This document shows positions 30,027 through 38,690 of a DNA stretch of 64,000 nt, piece after piece. Made by a program: the position numbers and the translations under genes. Position 1 is the first letter of the stretch. Each line of letters begins with the position of its first letter. Source of the DNA: Streptomyces sp. DG2A-72. GTDB lineage: Bacteria > Actinomycetota > Actinomycetes > Streptomycetales > Streptomycetaceae. The stretch lies in NCBI RefSeq assembly GCF_030499575.1, contig NZ_JASTLC010000001.1, positions 7,278,001 to 7,342,000 of the forward strand, in the 5' to 3' direction. The notes beneath the pieces are model-generated. The model did no database searches, was not told the DNA's origin, and saw only the letters and a list, made by a program, of their open reading frames with translations.

Positions 30027-32534
30027 ATGGACTCGAACAACCGGGGACCCGAGGAGTACGGCCGCGACGGTGACGGCGACACGCCGCCCCAGCGCCAGCC
30101 CAGGGAATCCCTCTCACCAGACTTCGGACAGCACTCACCCGCACTCGCCCGCACCGTGCAACTCGTGTCGGGCGACTTCCTGCTGACCGTCAATCCCGTC
30201 GACGGCAGCGAGATCGAGGCCTGCCCGCCGGGCGAGCGGCCGGGGCGGCCCGCCAAGTTCACCGCGGCCGAGCGCGCCGAGGTGGACCGCGCGGCCAAGC
30301 CGCCCGTACCGCCCGGTCCCAGCCGGCCCGCACTACCGCTGCTGGCCCGCCAGGAGGAACGCGAGCGGCTCGTACGGCTGCTCGCCCGCGGCCGTTCCGT
30401 ACGGCTCACCGGCGCCGCCGGCTCCGGCCGCACCGCCCTCCTCGACGTGATCGCCGAGGACTGCGCGGACCTCGCCCCCGACGGAGTCGTCCGCCTGGGC
30501 GGCAACCACCGTACGTCGAGCGACCTGCTCCACGACCTCTTCTACGCCGTCTACAACGCGCCGCTGCACCGCCCCGACCGGGACGAACTGCACGAACTCC
30601 TCCGGGACATCGGCGCGGTCGTCGTCCTGGACGACATCGAGTTCGGCGGCGCCGCGCTCGACGAACTGCTGGACGCGACCCCGGAGTGCGCCTTCCTGAT
30701 CGGCGCCACCCCGGACGTGCCCGCGCCGTCCGCCGACTCGGCCGTCGAGGAGGTCTTCCTCAGCGGCCTCGACCGCGCGGGCGGTGTGGAACTGCTCGAG
30801 TGGGCCGTCGGCCGCGCCCTCACCGAGGACGAGGCGAACTGGGCCGGCGACCTCTGGTTCGAGTCCGAGGGGCTGCCGCTGCGCTTCGTCCAGGCCGGTG
30901 CCCTGCTGCGCCAGCGCGACCGGCTGCGGTCCAGCGCCGACGCCTTCGACGAGTTCGGTGTCTTCCAGGACGCCCCGGTCGACGCGCCCTTCGAGGCCGG
31001 CGACGGTCACGACGTACCGCTGCCGTCGCTCGCCGAGGGAGCCGCGCCCGCCGCGCTGCTCGCCTCCCGGCTGAGCGAATCGGCGCGGGCCACCCTGCGG
31101 TTCGCCGTCGCGCTCGGCGGCGAGGTGCCGCACCAGGCGCATCTGCCCGCCCTGGTCGGCGACACCCACGCGGACGCCGCCCTCGGCGAGCTGCTGAGCT
31201 GCGCCCTGGTCTCCCCGGTCGGCTCCCGCTACCGGCTGGCCGCCGGGGTGCAGACCCAGCTGGAGGCCGTCGGATACGGCGACGACGTCCCCGGCCGCGC
31301 CCTCACCGCCGCCCAGCACTACGCCTGGTGGGCCGGACATCCCTCGGTCACCCCGGAGCGGGTGTGCGCCGAAGCGGACGCCGTGCTCGCCGCCCTCAGC
31401 GTCCTCGCGCCGGTGACGACGCCCCCGGCGGAGGGGGAGGAGAGCGTCACCGTGCAGCTGGCCCGTACGGCCGCGCCCGCGTTCGCCGCGGGGCTGCACT
31501 GGAGCGCCTGGGAGCGGGCGCTGCGCTACGGCTCCGAGGCCTCCCGGCTCACCGGCGAGGTGTCCGAACAGGCCTACTTCCACCATGAGTTGGGCATCCT
31601 CGCGCTCTGCGCGGGACAGCTCGACCGGGCCCGCGCCGAGCTGGAGGCCTCCATCGGCCTGCGCGGCGCACTCGCCGACAAGCGCGGCACCGTCGCAGGA
31701 CGCCGCGCTCTCGCCCTGGTCGCGGACCGTTCCGGCACGCCGATCGGTGTCGCCGCCATGGCCGGGGAGGAGGTGCCGGACGCCCGCTACGAGGAGTCGC
31801 AGTCACCGCCCGGCGGCACCCCGGCGGCGTTCCCGCCGCTCCAGCCGCCCGCCCCCGCCCCCGCGACCCTCGTCACCCACCGCACCACACCCGGCCCGGC
31901 GGTACACAAGGGCCGCGGCGGCCTCCGTGGCCTCGCCCGGCGCAACCTCGTGGCCGCCGGTGCGGGCGCCCTCCTCGCGGCCGTCCTCGGCACGGTGGTG
32001 ACCCTCGGCGCCACATCCGACAACGACCCCACCACCCCGTCCAACGAGGTCGGCCCCACCCCGTCCGCCAGCCAGGGCACCGGCGACGACAGCCTCGGCG
32101 CCGACAAGGCGGACAACGGAGACGACAACAAGGACTCCGGTGACGTCGGCGCGGCGACCAGCAGCCCGACCGACCCGGGCCCGGACGGTACGTACGGCAC
32201 GTCCGACGACCCGACGCCGACGGACACGGACGAGCCTTCGGGCGACCCGAGCGGGACGAAGAATCCGGGAGGTGGCGGCAACACGTCGTCGTCGCCGACG
32301 AAGACGCCGTTGGACACTCCCACTTCGAAGCCGCCCACGTCGTCGACGCCGACCCCGACGCCGACCCCCACGGAGTCCGACTCCGAGTCGCCGACCCCGA
32401 GTACGTCTCCGACGCCCAGTGAAACCCCGCCCAGCTCCAACTCCGCCAGCGGCCCCGCCGAGACCACCAGCACGGCCAGCGCCCCGGAAACCAGCGAGGC
32501 GAGCAGCCCCAGCAGTTCTGGCGACGTGATCTGA
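30027..32534 (+). CDS. Membrane-anchored P-loop ATPase (STAND/AAA-like) with an extracellular Ser/Thr/Pro-rich tail
   Basis: 835 residues. Residues 1-105 are polar and Pro/Arg-rich and contain VSGDFLLTVNPVDGSEIE. A P-loop NTPase domain follows, with Walker A LTGAAGSGRTALLDV (about 127-141, Arg for the usual Lys before Thr) and Walker B AVVVLDDIEFGG (about 200). Helical repeats rich in Ala/Leu occupy about 350-600, one membrane helix about 641-665, and a 170-residue Asp/Ser/Thr/Pro tail, which should be outside the cell. No catalytic effector domain is evident. The ATG at 30027 follows a GGGGGG run; an upstream ATG at 29967 is less well placed. It may sense something outside and signal through its ATPase; that is inference. 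Confidence 0.75.
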   Translation: MDSNNRGPEEYGRDGDGDTPPQRQPRESLSPDFGQHSPALARTVQLVSGDFLLTVNPVDGSEIEACPPGERPGRPAKFTAAERAEVDRAAKPPVPPGPSRPALPLLARQEERERLVRLLARGRSVRLTGAAGSGRTALLDVIAEDCADLAPDGVVRLGGNHRTSSDLLHDLFYAVYNAPLHRPDRDELHELLRDIGAVVVLDDIEFGGAALDELLDATPECAFLIGATPDVPAPSADSAVEEVFLSGLDRAGGVELLEWAVGRALTEDEANWAGDLWFESEGLPLRFVQAGALLRQRDRLRSSADAFDEFGVFQDAPVDAPFEAGDGHDVPLPSLAEGAAPAALLASRLSESARATLRFAVALGGEVPHQAHLPALVGDTHADAALGELLSCALVSPVGSRYRLAAGVQTQLEAVGYGDDVPGRALTAAQHYAWWAGHPSVTPERVCAEADAVLAALSVLAPVTTPPAEGEESVTVQLARTAAPAFAAGLHWSAWERALRYGSEASRLTGEVSEQAYFHHELGILALCAGQLDRARAELEASIGLRGALADKRGTVAGRRALALVADRSGTPIGVAAMAGEEVPDARYEESQSPPGGTPAAFPPLQPPAPAPATLVTHRTTPGPAVHKGRGGLRGLARRNLVAAGAGALLAAVLGTVVTLGATSDNDPTTPSNEVGPTPSASQGTGDDSLGADKADNGDDNKDSGDVGAATSSPTDPGPDGTYGTSDDPTPTDTDEPSGDPSGTKNPGGGGNTSSSPTKTPLDTPTSKPPTSSTPTPTPTPTESDSESPTPSTSPTPSETPPSSNSASGPAETTSTASAPETSEASSPSSSGDVI

Positions 32535-32554
32535 GGTTCCCCGCAGCAGCACAA

Positions 32555-32587
32555 GAGGGCCGGGTCCGTTCCACGGACCCGGCCCTC
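32555..32587. terminator. Bidirectional terminator between convergent genes
   Basis: A perfect 15-bp stem, GAGGGCCGGGTCCGT (32555-32569) with 32573-32587 and a TCC loop, lies midway between the ATPase gene stop and the nucS stop. Confidence 0.8.
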
Positions 32588-32606
32588 ATCGTCGTAGAAC
32601 TGCCCC

Positions 32607-33278
32607 TCAGAACAGCCGCAGCTTGTCGTCCTCGATGCCTCGCATCGCGTCGTAGTCCAGGACCTGGCAGCCGATGCCGCGGTCGGTGGCGAGGACGCGG
32701 GCCTGGGGCTTGATCTCCTGGGCGGCGAAGATGCCGCGGACCGGGGCGAGATGGGGGTCGCGGTTGAGGAGTTCCAGGTAGCGGGTGAGCTGTTCCACGC
32801 CGTCGATCTCGCCGCGCCGCTTGATCTCGACCGCGACGGTCTGGCCGTCGGCGTCGCGGCAGAGGATGTCGACGGGGCCGATGGCCGTCATGTACTCGCG
32901 GCGGATCAGGGTGTAGCCCTCGCCGAGGGTGTCGATGCGGTCGGCGAGCAGTTCCTGAAGGTGTGCTTCCACGCCGTCCTTGATCAGGCCGGGATCCACG
33001 CCCAGTTCGTGCGAGGAGTCATGCAGGACCTCCTCCATGGTGATGATGAGCTTCTCGCCCGCCTTGTCGATGACGGTCCAGACGCCTTCGTCGTCGCCCT
33101 CGCCCTCCTTCAGTGTGCAGGGCGGCGACATCCAGTTCAGAGGCTTGTAGGCCCGGTCGTCCGCGTGAATCGAGACGCTGCCGTCCGCCTTCACCAGGAT
33201 CAGGCGGGGCGCCGAGGGGAGATGAGCGGTGAGCCGGCCCGCGTAGTCGACGGAGCACCGGGCAATGACGAGACGCAT
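32607..33278 (-). CDS. nucS: Mismatch-specific endonuclease NucS/EndoMS
   Basis: Cleaves both strands at mismatched bases and provides mismatch repair in Actinobacteria that lack MutS/MutL. 223 residues: an N-terminal DNA-binding and dimerisation half and a C-terminal RecB-like nuclease half. The PD-(D/E)xK residues are Asp137 (GPVDILCR), Glu151 and Lys153 ([10 protein letters not shown]) and Gln163 (VEQLTRYL). The last residues, DDKLRLF, look like the beta-clamp-binding peptide described for actinobacterial NucS. I use the ATG at 33278 ([14 protein letters not shown]), three codons inside a longer frame. Confidence 0.95.
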   Translation of the reverse strand: MRLVIARCSVDYAGRLTAHLPSAPRLILVKADGSVSIHADDRAYKPLNWMSPPCTLKEGEGDDEGVWTVIDKAGEKLIITMEEVLHDSSHELGVDPGLIKDGVEAHLQELLADRIDTLGEGYTLIRREYMTAIGPVDILCRDADGQTVAVEIKRRGEIDGVEQLTRYLELLNRDPHLAPVRGIFAAQEIKPQARVLATDRGIGCQVLDYDAMRGIEDDKLRLF

Positions 33279-33522
33279 GGTCGGCAACGCTACTCGACAG
33301 GCGCCTGTGAACGCGATTCGCCCTGGTTAACCCCTGTTCGTTTATGGCCGATTGTGCGCCCATTGAGACCGCTGCATGTACGCAATCTGCTGGTGCCGTC
33401 ACCGTACGTTGCTTACCGTATTAAACGGGAGGTCGCGGTGTGTGTACTCAGCGTGTTCGGTATCGCGAACTCCCTGCCCTGTCCGGCAACCCCTGTGATC
33501 CGGGGGTGCGAGAGGAGAACCC

Positions 33523-33915
33523 ATGTCGCTCGACGTCTCACCGGCCCTACTCGAACAGGCCGAGCGAGGCGAGGTCGACGAAGCAGAATTCGTCGACTGC
33601 GTCCGGACCTCCCTGCCCTACGCATGGGAGATGATCAGCTCCCTGGTGGCCCAGCTGAAGGTGGACGGCGGCGTGTTCGCCGACAACCAGACGCCCCCGC
33701 CGGACGAGCAGGCACGCGGCCAGCTGCTGCGTGCGCTTGCCAGTGACGCGATCCGCGGCGCGCTGCAACGACACTTCGGTGTCCGGCTGGCCTTCCAGAA
33801 CTGCCACCGGGTGGCGGTGTTCCCGCTCGACTCCTCGGTCGACGAGACGCTGGCCCGCTTCACCTCGGTCCGCAGTCAGCTGCTCAATCAGTCGCCGGAG
33901 TTCCGGGACTGCTGA
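33523..33915 (+). CDS. Conserved streptomycete protein (SCO5389-like), function unknown
   Basis: 130 residues, acidic N-terminal half (LLEQAERGEVDEAEFVDCVR), then DEQARGQLLRALASDAIRGA and a C-terminal part with FPLDSSVDETLARFTSVRSQLLNQ. No membrane helix, signal peptide or catalytic motif is apparent. I recall it as a widely conserved Streptomyces gene next to nucS but know no function. ATG preceded by GAGAGGAG. The 244 bases between it and nucS are A/T-richer than average and must hold the divergent promoters; a GGGAGG followed by GTG near 33430 gives no credible protein. Confidence 0.7.
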   Translation: MSLDVSPALLEQAERGEVDEAEFVDCVRTSLPYAWEMISSLVAQLKVDGGVFADNQTPPPDEQARGQLLRALASDAIRGALQRHFGVRLAFQNCHRVAVFPLDSSVDETLARFTSVRSQLLNQSPEFRDC

Positions 33916-33999
33916 GGAGCGGGGCGCCTTGCTTGCCGCTCCGTACGCGGGAGGTGCATTCAGTACTGGAGCGGCAAGCTCCCCGCCGGGCAGGCCCGT

Positions 34000-35028
34000 T
34001 CACCCGAGCTGCGGGAGCACTTCGGCACCGAGCCGACGGACGTTCTCCTCGGTGGCCGCGAGGTCGCCCGAGCCTTCGACGAGCAGCGCGAAACGGGTGA
34101 TACCGGTCCGCTCACTGGTCGCCGCGAGGCGGTCGGCGCACAGCCGCGGGGTGCCCACCGGGTGCAGTCCGCAGAGGAGTTCGGTGTAGGCCAGCGGGTC
34201 GCGCATCTGCCGCGCACGGCCGTCGACCGTGACATGGGCGTCCAGGCCCTGCTTCAGCCAGCCCGGCATCGCCTTCAGCAGCGTCTCCACCGCCTCGGTA
34301 CGCCGGTCGGCGATCTGGCAGATGCCGGCGGAGACATGGGCCGCGCCGAGGATCTCGTCCGCCGGCCGCCCGCACGCGCGCGCGTGCCCTCGCCACAGGG
34401 CGATCATCTCGGCCTTCTCCTCGTCCCCGACATGCATCCCGAGCAGCATCGGCAGCCCGCGCTCGGCGGCCAGCCGCACGCTCGCCGGTGAGGTGCACGC
34501 GAGGACGACCTCGGGGCCCGGGGCGCCGGTCAGGGACTCCGACGGCCTGGGTACGACGGCCACTTCACGGAAGGCGAAGCGGTCCCCGTCCGCCGCCACC
34601 GAGGGTTCGCTGAGCCAGCGCAACAGCAGATCGAGTGATTCCGGGTACGCCTTCTCGTACGCCTCGAGACCGGAGCCGAACACCTCCAGGTCGACCCAGG
34701 GCCCGCCGCGTCCGACGCCCAGCGAGAAGCGCCCGCCGCTCGTCATGTGCAGCAGCGCGGCCTGCTCGCCGAGGGCGACGGGGTGGACGGTGGGCAGCAC
34801 GCTGACCGCCGTACCGACCCTCAGGCGGTGGGTTCGGCCGAGCAGTAACGCGGCCAGCGTGATCGCCGAGGGGCAGGTGCCGTACGGCACGAAGTGGTGC
34901 TCGGCCAGCCATACCGCGTCGAGCCCCGCCTCCTCCGCCACCTCGGCCGAGCGGACCGCGCGGTGCAGCGCCTCCCCCTGGCCCTGGCCCGGGAACTGGG
35001 CCGCCAACACGAAACTTCCTACGCGCAT
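34000..35028 (-). CDS. LLM-class flavin-dependent oxidoreductase (luciferase-like)
   Basis: 342 residues with the bacterial luciferase barrel: LDAVWLAEHHFVPYG, LGRTHRLRVGTAVSVLPTVHPV, SGGRFSLGVGRGGPW and the C-terminal GTPRLCADRL. These are the F420/FMN monooxygenase signatures; which flavin it uses and what it oxidises cannot be told here. The ATG at 35028 follows AGGA at a good distance, and an open frame running further upstream lacks family similarity. It is a single gene with a 279-base gene-free region upstream shared with the next, divergent gene. Confidence 0.9.
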   Translation of the reverse strand: MRVGSFVLAAQFPGQGQGEALHRAVRSAEVAEEAGLDAVWLAEHHFVPYGTCPSAITLAALLLGRTHRLRVGTAVSVLPTVHPVALGEQAALLHMTSGGRFSLGVGRGGPWVDLEVFGSGLEAYEKAYPESLDLLLRWLSEPSVAADGDRFAFREVAVVPRPSESLTGAPGPEVVLACTSPASVRLAAERGLPMLLGMHVGDEEKAEMIALWRGHARACGRPADEILGAAHVSAGICQIADRRTEAVETLLKAMPGWLKQGLDAHVTVDGRARQMRDPLAYTELLCGLHPVGTPRLCADRLAATSERTGITRFALLVEGSGDLAATEENVRRLGAEVLPQLG

Positions 35029-35162
35029 TGCTTTTTCCTGCTTCCTTGGCTCCGACACGGAGCTCCCCCACCGGGCATAACCGTCTGACACGTGCCGAGG
35101 ACACGGCTTGGCGAAGAGATTTGCGGATTGTCTGGAGAACGGATCAAGAAACGGGTCGAGTA

Positions 35163-35184
35163 GGGATCGGTAAGGGATCGGTAA
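35163..35184 (+). repeat. Short tandem repeat (2 x 11 bp)
   Basis: GGGATCGGTAA is repeated exactly twice, followed by a third degenerate GGGATGGGGA, in the gene-free region between the divergent oxidoreductase and zinc-motif genes. Nothing else was seen in that 279-base region apart from a possible TAGGCT -10 box near 35262. Confidence 0.7.
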
Positions 35185-35307
35185 GGGATGGGGAAAGGAC
35201 GGGCCTGGAGGGGGACTTGCGGTGATTGGCGCTCTACGCGTACCCCTGACTGCGCCGCGTAGGCTGTTTACGGCCCGTGCTTCCTGTATAGCCCCGTGAG
35301 GTGTTCC

Positions 35308-35640
35308 GTGTCCCCGCGTCGCAACCGACCCAAGGGCAGTGAGTCGTCCGGCCGGAGCGCCGAGGACGACCGGCCGGGCCGATACGGCGGCTGGGAGTCG
35401 AGGGAGAGCTGGCGAGGCGAGGAGTGGAACGTGCGGCACGTGGCCGGGGCCAGTGCGCAGGGCAAGATGTACCGCTGCCCCGGCTGCGACCAGCTGATCC
35501 CCTCCGCGGTCCCGCACGTCGTCGCCTGGCCGGACCACTCGGGCGTCGACGAACGCCGCCACTGGCACAAGGCGTGCTGGAACGCCAAGGACCGCCGCAC
35601 CACGCGGGTGCAGCGGTCCAGGAACGCGCCGAAGTTCTGA
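35308..35640 (+). CDS. Small Cys/His-motif (putative zinc-binding) protein
   Basis: 110 residues. The basic, polar first half (SPRRNRPKGSESSGRS) is followed by MYRCPGCDQLIPSAVPH, WPDHSGVDERRHWHKACW, that is CxxC followed by several His and a final Cys, a pattern that could hold one zinc ion as in HNH-like or zinc-ribbon folds. Some annotations call such streptomycete proteins 'ATP/GTP-binding', but I see no P-loop. GTG start at 35308 after GAGGTG; an in-frame GTG at 35296 is also possible. It is convergent with the ABC permease gene 31 bases away. Confidence 0.6.
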   Translation: MSPRRNRPKGSESSGRSAEDDRPGRYGGWESRESWRGEEWNVRHVAGASAQGKMYRCPGCDQLIPSAVPHVVAWPDHSGVDERRHWHKACWNAKDRRTTRVQRSRNAPKF

Positions 35641-35671
35641 CGGGAACAGTTCTGTTCCGACGCGACGGGAC

Positions 35672-36538
35672 TCAGACGTCCCGCTGCTCCAGCAGGGCGT
35701 AGGCGCCGACGAAGGCCACGGCCGTCACGCCGAGGACGATCCACAGCGGGTCCCAGCCGGAGGGGCCGGACTCGGTGAGGGAGTTGGAGTAGAAGACGCT
35801 GAGCTGGTTCGGGATCGAGTACTCGAACAGGGCCTGCTGCAGGTCCCGCAGCGACTGCGAGAACATGAACAGCGCGATGACCAGCGGAGCCAGGACGACG
35901 CCGATCATGACGGTGATCGCGCCGGCCGAGTGCCGGATGATCGAGCCGATGATGAGCGAGAGCAGCCCGAGCAGCGCGATGTAGAGGGACACACCGAGCG
36001 TGCCCCTCAGCCATTCTCCGCTGGACGGATCCCGTGCGTCGGTCACCATGCCCACCTGGGCGACGGCCACGAACGAGGTCGCCACCAGCGTCACCACGAA
36101 CGCCACCGTGAAGAACACGATCGCCTTCGCCGCCATCACCCGCCCGCGCGAGGGGCACGCGGTCATCGTCGTACGGATCATGCCCGTGCCGTACTCCGAG
36201 GCCGTGGTCAGCACACCGAGGGTGATGATGCACATGACGCCGAGGAGCACTCCGAAGAAGCCCAGGGCCAGCGGGTTCTCGTCGCCGAGATCGCCCCCGG
36301 ACGAGTTGGCGACCAGTGCGCCGGCCGCCAGCCCGATGCCGACGACGAGCAGCACGAACACGCCCAGCGTCCACATCGTGGAGCGCACCGACCGGATCTT
36401 GGTCCACTCCGAGGCGAGGGCGTGCCCGATGTGCGTCCGCACGACGGGGATCGGCGAGGTGTACGTCGGGTACGGCGAACCGGGGGCAGCCTGCCACGCG
36501 GGCGCGGCCTGCTGCGTCGGGGGCTGGGGCGTGCTCAT
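35672..36538 (-). CDS. ABC-2 type transporter permease (second pair)
   Basis: 288 residues: a 25-residue Pro/Ala/Gln-rich start (QPPTQQAAPAWQAAPG), the ASEWTKIRSVRSTMWTLGVF segment that typically precedes the first helix of this permease type, then six hydrophobic helices and EYGTGMIRTTMTACPSRG between helices 2 and 3. Its ATG overlaps the stop of the ATPase gene, so it forms one transporter with it. The substrate is unknown; such exporters often handle antibiotics or lipids. Confidence 0.9.
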   Translation of the reverse strand: MSTPQPPTQQAAPAWQAAPGSPYPTYTSPIPVVRTHIGHALASEWTKIRSVRSTMWTLGVFVLLVVGIGLAAGALVANSSGGDLGDENPLALGFFGVLLGVMCIITLGVLTTASEYGTGMIRTTMTACPSRGRVMAAKAIVFFTVAFVVTLVATSFVAVAQVGMVTDARDPSSGEWLRGTLGVSLYIALLGLLSLIIGSIIRHSAGAITVMIGVVLAPLVIALFMFSQSLRDLQQALFEYSIPNQLSVFYSNSLTESGPSGWDPLWIVLGVTAVAFVGAYALLEQRDV

Positions 36539-37806
36539 CGGGCGTCCTCGGGCTTGGTCGGGGCGGCGGCGGGCTGCGCGGGGGCGGCGGTGGGCTGTAC
36601 GGGCGCGGCAGCGGGCTGCTGGGGTGCGTGCGCCGAGTGCGCGGGCGCGGGCTGCTGAGCCGGCGGCGCGGGCTGGGCGTACGGGTTGGGCTGTCCCGCG
36701 CCGGGGGCGGCTCCGGGCGCGGCAGGAGCGCCGTACAGGCCCTGTCCCTGCGTGGCCGGCGGGGCGAACGGCTGCCCGCCCTGCTGGGGCGGCGGCGGGG
36801 CGTACCAGCCGGGCTGGCCCTGGCCAGGTACCGGCATCGGAGGCTGCATGCCGGGCGGCAGGGGCTGCATCAGCCCCTCCTTCTGATCGACCGTCGACCG
36901 GTAGTCGACGGCGCCCTGCGTCATCCGCATGTACGCCTCCTCCAGCGAGGCCTGGTGCGGCGACAGCTCCCACAGGCGTACGTCCGACTCGTGCGCGATG
37001 TCGCTGATGCGGGCCAGCGGCAGCCCGGTCACCCGCAGCGCGCCGTCCTGCTCGGGCAGTACGTACCCGCCCGCCTCGGTGATCGCGGTGGTCAGCTTCT
37101 CGCGCAGCTGCGGCTCGGTGTCGGGGGTGCGCACGCGCGCGAAGTCGGCGGAGTTCGCCGAGATGAAGTCCGTGATGCGCATGTCGGCGAGCAGCTGCCC
37201 GCGGCCGATCACGATGAGGTGGTCGGCGGTCACCGCCATCTCGCTCATCAGGTGCGAGGAGACGAAGACCGTACGGCCCTCCGCCGCGAGCGACTTCATC
37301 AGGTTGCGCACCCAGAGGATGCCCTCGGGGTCGAGGCCGTTGACCGGCTCGTCGAACAGCAGCACCTGGGGGTCGCCGAGCAGCGCGGCGGCGATGCCGA
37401 GGCGCTGGCCCATGCCGAGAGAGAAGCCCTTGGAGCGCTTCCTGGCCACGTCCTGCAGGCCGACCACGCCGAGCACCTCATCCACGCGGCGGGCCGGGAT
37501 GCCGGACAGCTGGGCGAGGCAGAGCAGGTGGTTGCGGGCGGCCCGGCCGCCGTGCACGGCCTTGGCGTCGAGCAGCGCGCCGACCTGGCGGGGCGCGTTG
37601 GGCAGCTTGCGATAGGGGTAGCCGCCGATCGTCACCTGCCCCGAGGTGGGGTTGTCCAGGCCGAGGATCATCCGCATCGTCGTCGACTTGCCCGAGCCGT
37701 TCGGCCCGAGGAAGCCGGTGACGGCGCCGGGCCGCACCTGGAAGGAAAGGTTGTACACAGCGGTCTTGTCGCCGTAGCGCTTGGTCAGGCCGACTGCCTC
37801 GATCAT
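36535..37806 (-). CDS. ABC transporter ATP-binding protein with a long Pro/Ala/Gln-rich C-terminal tail
   Basis: 423 residues. The first 310 are a standard DrrA/BcrA-type nucleotide-binding domain: Walker A GPNGSGKST, signature SLGMGQRLGIA, Walker B VLLFDEPVNGLDP, switch SSHLMSEM. The remaining 110 residues after MQPLPPGMQPPM are Pro/Ala/Gln/Gly low complexity (PPPPQQGGQPFAPP), absent from the paralogous ATPase at 38691. The tail may tether the complex to another protein. Start at the ATG at 37806; a GTG nine bases upstream is possible. Operon with the overlapping permease. Confidence 0.92.
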   Translation of the reverse strand: MIEAVGLTKRYGDKTAVYNLSFQVRPGAVTGFLGPNGSGKSTTMRMILGLDNPTSGQVTIGGYPYRKLPNAPRQVGALLDAKAVHGGRAARNHLLCLAQLSGIPARRVDEVLGVVGLQDVARKRSKGFSLGMGQRLGIAAALLGDPQVLLFDEPVNGLDPEGILWVRNLMKSLAAEGRTVFVSSHLMSEMAVTADHLIVIGRGQLLADMRITDFISANSADFARVRTPDTEPQLREKLTTAITEAGGYVLPEQDGALRVTGLPLARISDIAHESDVRLWELSPHQASLEEAYMRMTQGAVDYRSTVDQKEGLMQPLPPGMQPPMPVPGQGQPGWYAPPPPQQGGQPFAPPATQGQGLYGAPAAPGAAPGAGQPNPYAQPAPPAQQPAPAHSAHAPQQPAAAPVQPTAAPAQPAAAPTKPEDAR

Positions 37807-37917
37807 GCTCCGCACCCATCGAAAGGTTCAGGACAGCGGGGCACACGCCCCCCGTAAGGGTTAGGAGGATATCCGGGTACTGACGGTTCCCTTCAAGATG
37901 AAGCAAAACCGTAAGGT

Positions 37918-38688
37918 TCAGGCGTCCCGTTTCTTCAGCAGTACGTAACCGCCCACAAGCGCCACGACCACCCACAGCACCATGATCGCGAGTCCGCCCC
38001 AGGGGCCGTACGGCGCGTCGTCGTCGACCGGCGTGACCACCTGCATGATCTTGCTGCCGGCCTGGTCGGGCAGGTACTGGCCGATCTTCTTCGTCGCCGA
38101 GACATTGCCGAGGATGTTGGAGATCAGGAAGAAGAACGGCATCAGGATGCCCAGCGACAGCATCGGCGAGCGCAGCATCGCGGCGACGCCCATCGAGAAC
38201 ATCGCGATGAGGGTCATGTAGACCCCGCCGCCGATGACCGCGCGCAGCACACCCGGGTCGCCGATGGAGGCCTTGAGGTCGCCGAGCATCGCCTGCCCCA
38301 GGAAGAACGTCACGAAGCTGGTGACGAGGCCGACGGCCAGGCAGAGGCCCGTGGCGACCGCGATCTTGCTGACCAGGAAGGTGCCGCGCTGCGGCACCGC
38401 GGCCAGCGAGCTGCGGATCATGCCGGTGCTGTACTCGTTCGAGACGACGAGCACGCCGAACACGATCATCGCCAGCTGACCGAGGCTCATACCCGCGAAG
38501 CTGATGAAGGTCGGGTCGAAGGAGAGCTGGTCCTGCCGGTTCATGTTGTCGAACTCGCTCTTCGACAGGGCCGAGATCAGGATGCCGAGGCCGATGGTGA
38601 CCACCACGGCGAGGGAGAGCGTCCAGACCGTGGACGCGACGGAGCGGATCTTCGTCCACTCGGAGCGGATGACCTGGGTCGTCGCCAT
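37918..38688 (-). CDS. ABC-2 type transporter permease (first pair)
   Basis: 256 residues beginning ATTQVIRSEWTKIRSVASTV, with six helices and the inter-helix EYSTGMIRSSLAAVPQRG loop, clearly paralogous to the permease at 35672. The ATG at 38688 has GGAGG seven bases upstream, and an upstream ATG at 38721 lies inside the ATPase gene. It is two bases from the ATPase stop, forming a two-gene transporter unit. About 110 bases separate this pair from the second one. Confidence 0.9.
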   Translation of the reverse strand: MATTQVIRSEWTKIRSVASTVWTLSLAVVVTIGLGILISALSKSEFDNMNRQDQLSFDPTFISFAGMSLGQLAMIVFGVLVVSNEYSTGMIRSSLAAVPQRGTFLVSKIAVATGLCLAVGLVTSFVTFFLGQAMLGDLKASIGDPGVLRAVIGGGVYMTLIAMFSMGVAAMLRSPMLSLGILMPFFFLISNILGNVSATKKIGQYLPDQAGSKIMQVVTPVDDDAPYGPWGGLAIMVLWVVVALVGGYVLLKKRDA

Positions 38689-38690
38689 GC

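Noticed and set aside
35029..35568. 180-codon N-terminal extension of the flavin oxidoreductase
   Set aside because: Covers the opposite-strand zinc-motif gene and the tandem repeat; the barrel begins at the ATG at 35028.
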